Positions 1 through 5,274 of a stretch of 5,274 nucleotides of DNA are shown here, in pieces (position 1 is the stretch's first letter; the number at the start of each line of letters is the position of its first letter). The notes beneath the pieces were generated by a model that saw only the letters and a list, made by a program, of their open reading frames with translations, did no database searches and had not been told where the DNA came from. The position numbers were made by a program, and so were the translations under genes. The stretch comes from Bacteroidales bacterium (lineage in GTDB: Bacteria > Bacteroidota > Bacteroidia > Bacteroidales > JAADJA01), in NCBI GenBank assembly GCA_030635465.1, contig DAOVYU010000120.1:1-5274 (forward strand), written 5' to 3'.

Positions 1-132
1 TCAAATGTACATTAATTCAAAGTATATTTTATGTTGCCAGCTCCAAAATCAAGTGTTTTTTGGTATATTTTTGATATTTACAGCTATGGTGTAGTAAACT
101 ACATTAATAGTGTATTATTTTAGTTGAAGTAA

Positions 133-513
133 TCAATTAATCCTTATATATTCAACCCTATCCCCAGGATTCAAAGCATTGATCCCATAGTATCTAAACC
201 TATATGAAACTTTCTTTTTATTTTCAGGATCGGTTTCTATACAAATTAGTAATTCTCCTTTTTTAAATTGATCCAATATGTATAATGGAATTAATTCGAT
301 TTCAGTAATATCTTCATCCAACAAATCTTCACCATGAGCATGCCAATCATCCGGGTTGTTGTCAAAACAGATTATTGTACGTTCTCTTTCCCAATTTTCA
401 AATGCTATAATGATATTTTCATATATCCTTAATGAAATTCTAGATTTAGTATGTTGCACAATTGGAAATTGTAACTCTTGAGCATATTCTTGTATTAAAT
501 TAAGATCAAACAT
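133..513 (-). CDS. Small acidic hypothetical protein, 126 aa
   Basis: I do not recognise this protein. The frame runs from ATG at 513 to TGA at 133 and encodes 126 residues with no signal peptide and no membrane segment, so it is probably cytosolic. The first 30 residues look helical, followed by a hydrophobic strand (IIIAF, 34-38) and an aromatic/acidic stretch with NNPDDWHAHGEDLL (52-65). Then comes an acidic segment, a helix-like FKKGELLICIE (83-93) and a basic, aromatic run KKVSYRFRYYG (100-110). The real amino-acid texture (Trp41, Trp57, His58 and His60 in an ordered alpha/beta pattern) argues for a genuine gene. Its size, acidity and lone position beside decayed DNA recall immunity proteins of polymorphic toxin systems, but no toxin gene is visible and that label is only a guess. 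A perfect 5-bp inverted repeat, GTTCA-G-TGAAC (515-525), ends one base before the start codon. No Shine-Dalgarno sequence is visible. Confidence 0.7.
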   Translation of the reverse strand: MFDLNLIQEYAQELQFPIVQHTKSRISLRIYENIIIAFENWERERTIICFDNNPDDWHAHGEDLLDEDITEIELIPLYILDQFKKGELLICIETDPENKKKVSYRFRYYGINALNPGDRVEYIRIN

Positions 514-585
514 TGTTCAGTGAACTTTTTAAATTTATATCCCCAATTAGGGTCTGAAGGGATGTAAATATAGTGAAAATATTTA

Positions 586-756
586 TTAAATAGTTATTCT
601 AAACAGCTTTTGCATCCGATGGCGGTCTTTTTCTGCCATTGATTCCAACACATCCATTAACTGCTCTTTTGAATGGTTTCTAAACTGTGATTTAAGCCAC
701 CTGACGAGCCTTATCCTCGTTGCAAACGAGGATAAGATTTGGAAAAATACCCTCAT
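586..756 (-). pseudogene. Short frame, probable C-terminal relic of a lost gene
   Basis: On the minus strand a frame runs from ATG at 756 to TAA at 586, giving 56 residues. The last 38 or so (about 19-56, RWLKSQFRNHSKEQ... ending KDRHRMQKLFRITI) have the charged, amphipathic helical composition of a real protein end, including KEQLMDVLESMAEKDRHRM. The first 16 or so residues are encoded largely by the perfect inverted repeat at 710-736 and are unlikely to be original. An in-frame TAG lies just upstream of the ATG (on the minus strand, near 768). The simplest reading is that the 3' end of an older gene survives and its upstream part was replaced or broken by a repeat insertion. I cannot name the parent family; a transposase, recombinase or regulator tail is possible. 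It could also be an intact 56-residue small protein or a chance frame. Confidence 0.35.
710..736. repeat. Perfect 12-bp inverted repeat with 3-nt loop
   Basis: The arms CTTATCCTCGTT (710-721) and AACGAGGATAAG (725-736) are exact reverse complements separated by GCA. This would make a strong hairpin on either strand. Neither side is followed by a clean T tract, so it is not a standard intrinsic terminator. It resembles the palindromic units of REP-type elements mobilised by REP-associated tyrosine transposases, and motifs of the CCTCGTT...AACGAGG type recur, from memory, in Bacteroidota intergenic DNA; I could not check copy number here. It lies downstream of the lipoprotein gene on that gene's strand, so it could also stabilise or end that transcript. 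Confidence 0.75.
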
Positions 757-763
757 AGCTCCA

Positions 764-773
764 GATAGCTATC
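764..773. repeat. 10-bp palindrome GATAGCTATC
   Basis: GATAGCTATC is a perfect palindrome of five base pairs per side, flanked by CCA on the left and GG on the right, so the symmetry almost extends to CC...GG. The hexamer ATAGCT also occurs ten bases earlier (755-760). A palindrome with no loop can be a protein-binding site or part of a repeat unit. Its closeness to the hairpin at 710-736 favours a shared repeat element. Its function is unknown. Confidence 0.4.
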
Positions 774-829
774 GGAACGCGGATGAGATTGGATGAAATC
801 AGAATTAGTTTTTAAAATTTCAAATTGAG

Positions 830-1210
830 CTAATTAAGATTATACTCCAACTGCACTTGTTTCACAATTACATCATTTGGAATAGTTTCTGTTTTTTCAG
901 CAACGGTCTCTCCACTCTTTTTAATTCTCAGGCTTAGCTCACCGGGTGCTGTAACCCTGGCATAAAATTTCACCTTTTCCATGTTGTTGGGAGGCGTAAA
1001 TTCATGAGAAAAACTTGCTGTTCCATTAAAGTGTACCGGGGCTGATTCGGATTCGGGTTGCAAATAAATAAAAATATTATAATTGCTTAAATCCCCTGTA
1101 TAATCTGCCTCATAGGTAATAATTGTTTGATCAGGATTATCAGATTGTTCATCATCTTTCGAACAGCCGATGAATACAAAAACAGCTAATATTATGAAAA
1201 CCTTTCTCAT
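830..1210 (-). CDS. Small surface-type lipoprotein, unknown function, 126 aa
   Basis: The frame runs from ATG at 1210 to TAG at 830. The N-terminus is a textbook lipoprotein signal: MRK, a hydrophobic core VFIILAVFVF (4-13), then IGC with the lipidated cysteine at residue 16. The residues after the cysteine are SKDDE (17-21), matching the Lys plus two acidic residues of the lipoprotein export signal described in Capnocytophaga, so the mature protein is predicted to be carried to the outer face of the outer membrane. A short linker rich in Asp, Asn and Gln (about 17-30) leads into a domain of about 95 residues with alternating polar and hydrophobic residues, such as YNIFIYLQ (44-51) and the segment near KVKFYARV, suggesting a beta-sandwich. 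No catalytic motif is visible and the family is not recognised. It has no close partner gene: the next minus-strand gene is over 300 bp away. No Shine-Dalgarno is present, only an AT-rich leader. Confidence 0.85.
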   Translation of the reverse strand: MRKVFIILAVFVFIGCSKDDEQSDNPDQTIITYEADYTGDLSNYNIFIYLQPESESAPVHFNGTASFSHEFTPPNNMEKVKFYARVTAPGELSLRIKKSGETVAEKTETIPNDVIVKQVQLEYNLN

Positions 1211-1260
1211 TTTATTTAATTATTAATAAATATCACTTTTTGGATATTGAATTAAGTTAT

Positions 1261-1268
1261 CAAATATA
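1261..1268 (-). promoter_or_regulatory. Possible -7 box for the lipoprotein gene
   Basis: The plus strand reads CAAATATA, which on the minus strand is TATATTTG, an exact match to the Bacteroidota -7 consensus TAnnTTTG. Transcription would start around 1253-1257, leaving a leader of roughly 45 nt before the ATG at 1210. No TTG-like -33 element is seen at 19-21 bp spacing, and chance matches are common in DNA this AT-rich, so support is only moderate. Confidence 0.35.
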
Positions 1269-1281
1269 TTAATAATATTTG
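1261..1281. promoter_or_regulatory. AT-rich inverted repeat between divergent genes
   Basis: The arms CAAATAT (1261-1267) and ATATTTG (1275-1281) are exact reverse complements separated by 7 bp (ATTAATA). The element lies in the 131-bp region between the lipoprotein gene and lplA and covers the candidate -7 box of the lipoprotein gene. Total length and spacing fit a dimeric regulator site. Low complexity makes chance symmetry possible, and no regulator gene is present in the window. Confidence 0.3.
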
Positions 1282-1304
1282 TATATCACTCATTTAGCTC
1301 ATTC

Positions 1305-1336
1305 TTTCTAAATTAATTATTGATTACTTATTTTTG
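1305..1336 (+). promoter_or_regulatory. Possible promoter of lplA
   Basis: TATTTTTG at 1329-1336 is an exact match to TAnnTTTG. Twenty bases upstream lies TTTC (1305-1308), three of four matches to the TTTG core of the -33 element. The -7 box ends only 5 bp before the lplA ATG at 1342, so transcription would begin at or next to the start codon and give a leaderless or nearly leaderless mRNA. A promoter farther upstream is the alternative. Confidence 0.4.
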
Positions 1337-1341
1337 CAATC

Positions 1342-2316
1342 ATGCTTATCATCAAAAGGCCACAAACCGATCCATACTTCAATATTGCTGCAGAAGAATA
1401 TTTGCTGAAGCAGATGGATGAGGATTGTTTTATGGTTTGGCAAAATGAACCTTCCATTATTGTTGGTAAACATCAGAATACACTTGCTGAGATCAATTAC
1501 AGTTTTGCGAAAGAAAATAACATTCCAGTGGTTAGGAGGATAACAGGTGGAGGTACCGTTTTCCATGACCTGGGGAATTTGAATTTTACATTTATCAGCA
1601 GCGGCGAAAAGGGAAAGCTGGTTAATTTTAAGAAGTTTACCCAGCCCATTATTGAAGTGCTGAATCAAATGGGAATTCCTGCCCGTTTTGAAGGTAAAAA
1701 TGACTTGAGAGTAAATGGACTTAAAATTTCAGGAAATGCAGAGCATGTATATAAAAATAAAGTGTTGCATCATGGTACATTATTGTTTTCTGCCGATCTG
1801 AATTTTCTAAAACAAGCCATTAAATCAGTTCCTGAACGGTTTCAGGATAAAGCTGTGCAATCGGTACGAAGTAAAGTCGCAAACATTACTGATTTTATTG
1901 AAAGTGATATTTCTATAATCACGTTGAATGAAAAAATTAAAAACCATATCAAAGCAAACAATACAGAAACATCTGAATATTCATTTACTGTAAAAGATAT
2001 AGCAGGTATAAATAATTTGGTAAAAGAGAAATATAGCACCTGGCAATGGAATTTTGGATATTCACCTGCTTACATGTTTGAAACTAAACTACATTTGTAT
2101 AAAGAAACTATACCAGTTGAGATATTTGTTAAAAATGGGTTCATTGAAAACATTAAAATTCAAGATAATAAGCCGATAAATATTGATTTTTTGAAGAAGT
2201 TGGTTATTGGAGAACATCATGTCTATAATTCTTTGGAATTATTATTTTTCAGGCATTCAGATTATCTTAAAGAGAATGGAGTGAATGTAAAACACTTGGT
2301 TGATTTTATGTTTTAA
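1342..2316 (+). CDS. lplA: Lipoate-protein ligase A, 324 aa
   Basis: This cytosolic enzyme uses ATP to activate lipoate as lipoyl-AMP and transfers it to a lysine of lipoyl domains (E2 subunits of 2-oxoacid dehydrogenases, glycine cleavage H protein). The catalytic domain (about 1-185) shows the N-terminal NIAAEEYLL (14-22), the lipoyl-AMP loop RRITGGGTVFHD (65-76) followed by LGNLNF (77-82), NGLKISGNA (125-133) with Lys128 at the position of the catalytic lysine of E. coli LplA, HHGTLL (143-148) and SVRSKVANI (174-182). The accessory C-terminal domain (about 240-324) is present, introduced by KYSTWQWNFGYSP (230-242). Length is close to E. coli LplA at about 338 residues, so this is a full two-domain enzyme rather than a LipM- or LipL-type octanoyltransferase. 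The ATG at 1342 is chosen because family similarity begins within a few residues and the next Met is residue 25. No Shine-Dalgarno is seen. The next gene starts 19 bp after the TAA, which suggests an operon. Confidence 0.95.
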   Translation: MLIIKRPQTDPYFNIAAEEYLLKQMDEDCFMVWQNEPSIIVGKHQNTLAEINYSFAKENNIPVVRRITGGGTVFHDLGNLNFTFISSGEKGKLVNFKKFTQPIIEVLNQMGIPARFEGKNDLRVNGLKISGNAEHVYKNKVLHHGTLLFSADLNFLKQAIKSVPERFQDKAVQSVRSKVANITDFIESDISIITLNEKIKNHIKANNTETSEYSFTVKDIAGINNLVKEKYSTWQWNFGYSPAYMFETKLHLYKETIPVEIFVKNGFIENIKIQDNKPINIDFLKKLVIGEHHVYNSLELLFFRHSDYLKENGVNVKHLVDFMF

Positions 2317-2335
2317 TATATTGGGTTGAAGAATA

Positions 2336-5274
2336 ATGTTGAGTTTTGTTGAACATAAGGGAGATGATTCGGTTTCGAATATAAACATCCATGAAGATCT
2401 GGAAGAATTAAAATCCAGCTTTGGTTTTACGGGTGATATTAATATAGATGATTCTCACAGGATCATGTATGCAACAGATGCTTCAACTTACCGCGAAATT
2501 CCAATCGCAATTGCCTATCCGAAAGACCATAATGATATCAGGATACTGGTTGAATTTGCCAAAATCCATAACTCCTCTATAATTCCAAGAGGAGCTGGAA
2601 CATCTCTAGCTGGACAGGTAGTAGGGAAGGGGATTGTTGTGGATGTATCCAGATTCATGACAAATATATTGGAGATCAATGTCGAAGAAAAATGGGTAAG
2701 GGTGGAACCTGGTGTTGTGCTGGATGAACTGAACATAGTATTGGAACCAGATAGATTGTTTTTTAGTCCGGAAACCTCCACTTCAAATAGATGCATGATC
2801 GGAGGAATGGTAGGTAACAATTCATGTGGCGCACATTCATTATTGTATGGAAGTACACGCGATCATTTAATTTCTGTTAAAACAATTTTAAGCGATGGAA
2901 CAGTAGCAGATTTTCAACCAATTTCAAAAGAGGAATTTATTGAGAAATGTGACCTTGATAATCTGGAAGGTGAGCTGTACAGAAATATAGCAAAAATATT
3001 GACAGATGTGGTTAATCAAAAGGAAATAGAGGAACAATTTCCGGATAAAGCAATTCATCGAAGAAATACTGGTTATGCCTTAGACGTTTTATTGGATTCA
3101 GAACCTTTTATTGAAAGTGACAATAAATTTAATTTTTGCAAACTTCTTGCCGGGTCAGAAGGCACACTGGCATTTATGACAGAGATAAAATTAAGCCTTG
3201 ACCCATTACCTCCTCCTGTAAAAGCTTTAATTTGTGTTCATTGTAATTCATTGGAAGATGCACTGAATGGCAATTTAATAGCATTGAAATACCATCCCGG
3301 AGCCATTGAGTTGATGGATAAAGTGTTGATGGATTTAAGCAAAGAGAACATTACACAAAACAAAAACCGCTTTTTCATTGAAGGTGAGCCAGCAGCCATG
3401 TTGATAATTGAATTTGAAAGGGATACTAAAGACGAAATTTTATCCATTGCAGAAAAACTGGAAGCTGAATTGCGGAAAGCAGGATTTGGAGTTCATTTTC
3501 CTGTAATTTTTGGAGATGATATTCCAAAAGTTTGGGCGGTCAGGAAATCGGGATTAGGTTTGCTCTCTAATATACCCGGTGATGCTAAACCTGTTCCTTT
3601 TGTTGAAGATGCAGCAGTGAAACCACAGGATTTACCAAAATATATTGAGGAGTTTAAGTTATTGTTGGATAAGTATCAGCTGGATTGTGTATATCATGCA
3701 CATATCGCAACGGGTGAGTTGCATTTACGTCCGGTATTAAATTTGAAGAAAAAAGAAGATGTTGAGGTATATTATCAACTAGCAGAAGAAACAGCGAAGC
3801 TTATTAAAAAATTCAAAGGTTCATTGTCTGGTGAACATGGTGATGGCAGACTTCGCAGTGAATTTATTCCCTTGATGATTGGGGAGCAAAATTATATTCA
3901 CTTAAAACAAATAAAACGAACCTGGGATCCGGAAAATATTTTTAATCCAGGAAAAATTATTGATTCTCCCAAAATGAATTCCTCTTTGAGGTATAAATCT
4001 GGACAGAGAACCAAAGAAATTGAAACATTCTTTGATTTCTCAAAAGATCAGGGGTTTTTAAGAAGTGTGGAGAAATGCAATGGATCTGGTGATTGCAGGA
4101 AATCGGAGGTCATTGGTGGAATCATGTGCCCGAGTTATATGGCATCACATGATGAGCACACGACCACACGCGCCAGGGCAAATATGTTGAGGGAAATTAT
4201 TACCCAATCAGATGAAAGTAATCCATTCGACAGCAAGGAACTTTTTGATATACTGGATTTATGTTTATCGTGTAAAGGTTGTAAATCAGAATGCCCATCC
4301 AATGTGGATATGACCAAATTAAAAGCTGAGTTTTTACAACATTATTACGATGCCAATGGTACACCATTTAAAGTAAAAACAATTGCAGGTATCAGCCGAA
4401 TCAATAAACTTGGTTCCATTTTTCCGATGTTTAGCAATCTGATCTTAGGCAATAAACTTACTTCTGGAATTTTAAAAAACATGCTGGGTATTGCCCCTCA
4501 AAGAAGTCTTCCAAAATTATATAGAATTACTCTGAAGTCATGGATTGCCAGGCAATTAAAAAACAACGGATTATCTTCTGGTGCTAAGGGCAAAGTTTAT
4601 TTATTTGCCGATGAATTCACAGATTATAATGATACCAAAATTGGTATAAAGGCTTTTCAGGTTTTAACAAAACTTGGATACCAGGTTGAGCTACCCAATC
4701 ATATTGAGAGTGGCAGAACTTATATTTCGAAAGGGATGATAAGGAAAGCCAAATCAATTGCTAATAGTAATATTGAAAGCTTACAAGAGGTGATCAGTGA
4801 TAAACATCCATTAATAGGTATTGAACCTTCTGGTATTTTAACATTCAGGGATGAGTATCCTGATCTTGTGGATGGGAAAAATAAAATCGCTGCAAAAAAA
4901 ATTGCCAAGTTCACTTTTTTATTTGATGAATTTATTGAAAGGGAAATTGAAAAAGGGAATATTATTTCAGAGCAATTTACAGATGCTAAAAAGTCGATAA
5001 AACTGCATGGTCATTGCCACCAAAAAGCCATTGCATCAATGAAACCTTCTATAACAATGTTAACTTTGCCAATAAATTATAAGGTTAAAGAAATTAAATC
5101 TGGCTGTTGTGGTATGGCAGGTGCTTTTGGATATGAAAAGGCACATTATGATTTGTCTATGAAAATTGGAGAATTGGTGTTGTTTCCCGAGGTCAGAAAA
5201 TCTGATCCGGATGTAATTATTGCTGCACCCGGAACAAGTTGCCGACAGCAGATAAAAGATGGAACCGGAACCAA
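2336..5274 (+). CDS. FAD and Fe-S D-2-hydroxyacid dehydrogenase (YdiJ type), 3' end cut off
   Basis: The frame opens at ATG 2336 and has no stop through 979 full codons to the window edge. The FAD-binding domain (about 45-185) has PRGAGTSLAGQ (84-94) and GNNSCGAHS (160-168), then HRRNTGYALD (241-250) and GSEGTLAF (273-280). The FAD-linked oxidase C-terminal domain (about 285-541) has HIATGELH (456-463), SGEHGDGR (498-505) and WDPENIFNPGKI (530-541). His456, His463 and Glu500 fit the metal site of D-2-hydroxyglutarate dehydrogenases. A ferredoxin-like part follows, with Cys581, Cys587 and Cys598-Pro, then CLSCKGCKSECP (643-654). The CCG region (about 695 onward) ends with HGHCHQKA (891-898) and GCCGMAGAFGYE (923-934). 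The product should oxidise a D-2-hydroxyacid at FAD and pass electrons through Fe-S clusters, probably to quinone at the inner membrane face. E. coli YdiJ, reported to act on D-2-hydroxyglutarate, has the same fused layout; D-lactate is an alternative substrate. About 15-25 residues are missing. It probably shares a transcript with lplA. Confidence 0.93.
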   Translation, partial: MLSFVEHKGDDSVSNINIHEDLEELKSSFGFTGDINIDDSHRIMYATDASTYREIPIAIAYPKDHNDIRILVEFAKIHNSSIIPRGAGTSLAGQVVGKGIVVDVSRFMTNILEINVEEKWVRVEPGVVLDELNIVLEPDRLFFSPETSTSNRCMIGGMVGNNSCGAHSLLYGSTRDHLISVKTILSDGTVADFQPISKEEFIEKCDLDNLEGELYRNIAKILTDVVNQKEIEEQFPDKAIHRRNTGYALDVLLDSEPFIESDNKFNFCKLLAGSEGTLAFMTEIKLSLDPLPPPVKALICVHCNSLEDALNGNLIALKYHPGAIELMDKVLMDLSKENITQNKNRFFIEGEPAAMLIIEFERDTKDEILSIAEKLEAELRKAGFGVHFPVIFGDDIPKVWAVRKSGLGLLSNIPGDAKPVPFVEDAAVKPQDLPKYIEEFKLLLDKYQLDCVYHAHIATGELHLRPVLNLKKKEDVEVYYQLAEETAKLIKKFKGSLSGEHGDGRLRSEFIPLMIGEQNYIHLKQIKRTWDPENIFNPGKIIDSPKMNSSLRYKSGQRTKEIETFFDFSKDQGFLRSVEKCNGSGDCRKSEVIGGIMCPSYMASHDEHTTTRARANMLREIITQSDESNPFDSKELFDILDLCLSCKGCKSECPSNVDMTKLKAEFLQHYYDANGTPFKVKTIAGISRINKLGSIFPMFSNLILGNKLTSGILKNMLGIAPQRSLPKLYRITLKSWIARQLKNNGLSSGAKGKVYLFADEFTDYNDTKIGIKAFQVLTKLGYQVELPNHIESGRTYISKGMIRKAKSIANSNIESLQEVISDKHPLIGIEPSGILTFRDEYPDLVDGKNKIAAKKIAKFTFLFDEFIEREIEKGNIISEQFTDAKKSIKLHGHCHQKAIASMKPSITMLTLPINYKVKEIKSGCCGMAGAFGYEKAHYDLSMKIGELVLFPEVRKSDPDVIIAAPGTSCRQQIKDGTGT

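Larger units (their letters stand above)
514..829. other. 316-bp intergenic stretch with gene relic and repeats
   Basis: This stretch lies between two minus-strand genes and contains no intact recognisable gene. The right half, from about 700 to 800, has more GC than the rest and is rich in symmetric sequence: a perfect hairpin at 710-736, the palindrome GATAGCTATC at 764-773, ATAGCT repeated at 755-760 and 765-770, and the near direct repeat GGATGAGATT/GGATGAAATC at 781-800. The middle, 586-705, reads on the minus strand like the end of a protein gene. The left part, 514-585, is plain AT-rich sequence in which I see no convincing promoter or terminator. No tRNA or other known RNA was recognised. 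Confidence 0.6.

Noticed and set aside
43..63. CCAAAA...TTTTGG hairpin followed by a T-rich run
   Set aside because: The stem is mostly A-T pairs with a 9-nt loop, too weak to call an intrinsic terminator, and no upstream plus-strand gene is visible for it to end.
5..94. Short plus-strand frame of 29 codons, open toward the left edge
   Set aside because: It is short, has no recognisable motif, and its length is expected by chance in AT-rich DNA. A tail of a gene lying off the left edge cannot be excluded.
90..103. TGTAGT-AA-ACTACA inverted repeat downstream of the 126-residue orphan gene
   Set aside because: The 6-bp arms with a 2-nt centre are too short and AT-rich for a strong terminator, and no T tract follows on the minus strand.
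565..572. TAAATATA, a one-mismatch minus-strand -7 box for the 126-residue orphan gene
   Set aside because: The G of TTTG is missing and there is no -33 element at the right spacing, so it is not distinguishable from AT-rich background.
1324..1668. Minus-strand open frame of 114 codons opposite the start of lplA
   Set aside because: It is the complement of the strongly conserved catalytic region of lplA, and its translation has no protein-like pattern.
2515..2820. Minus-strand open frame of 101 codons inside the dehydrogenase gene
   Set aside because: The plus-strand frame encodes the conserved FAD-binding domain here. The antisense translation is Ser/Thr-rich low-complexity sequence typical of a shadow frame. 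The frames at 1842-2039, 3238-3447, 4135-4317 and 4720-4914 are rejected for the same reason.

Overview
The window looks like chromosomal DNA from a low-GC member of the Bacteroidota. Four things point that way. Intergenic DNA is very AT-rich and start codons lack Shine-Dalgarno sequences. There are matches to the Bacteroidota sigma-factor -7 element TAnnTTTG. One lipoprotein carries the Cys-Ser-Lys-Asp-Asp-Glu type of surface-export signal known from this phylum. The long flavin/iron-sulfur protein has the single-chain form that, from memory, is common in Bacteroidota. No rRNA, tRNA, CRISPR array or intact mobile element was seen.

Left part (1-1210), minus strand and accessory in character. 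A 126-residue acidic protein of unknown function (133-513) is followed by a 316-bp stretch without an intact recognised gene (514-829). That stretch holds a short open frame that reads like the C-terminal end of a lost gene (586-756), a perfect 12-bp inverted repeat with a 3-nt loop (710-736) and a 10-bp palindrome (764-773). Together these suggest a small repeat element lying on decayed coding sequence. Next is a small surface lipoprotein (830-1210), also of unknown function.

Right part (1342-5274), plus strand and metabolic. It is divergent from the lipoprotein across a 131-bp intergenic region that carries an AT-rich inverted repeat and one promoter-like box for each direction. The first gene is a two-domain lipoate-protein ligase (lplA, 1342-2316) with the expected catalytic motifs. 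Nineteen bases later begins a very long frame that stays open to the right edge (2336-5274, 979 complete codons). It is a membrane-type D-2-hydroxyacid dehydrogenase of the YdiJ type: a FAD-binding domain, a FAD-linked oxidase C-terminal domain, a ferredoxin-like iron-sulfur segment and a cysteine-rich CCG region fused in one chain. Only about the last 15-25 residues appear to be missing.

The tight spacing suggests that lplA and the dehydrogenase are co-transcribed. A plausible link, which is inference, is that the dehydrogenase turns a D-2-hydroxyacid (D-2-hydroxyglutarate or D-lactate) into a 2-oxoacid (2-oxoglutarate or pyruvate), whose oxidation needs the lipoylated dehydrogenase complexes that LplA serves. 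I found no convincing new defence or mobile system. The most unusual items are the repeat/relic island at 586-800, the orphan 126-residue protein and the lplA-dehydrogenase pairing.
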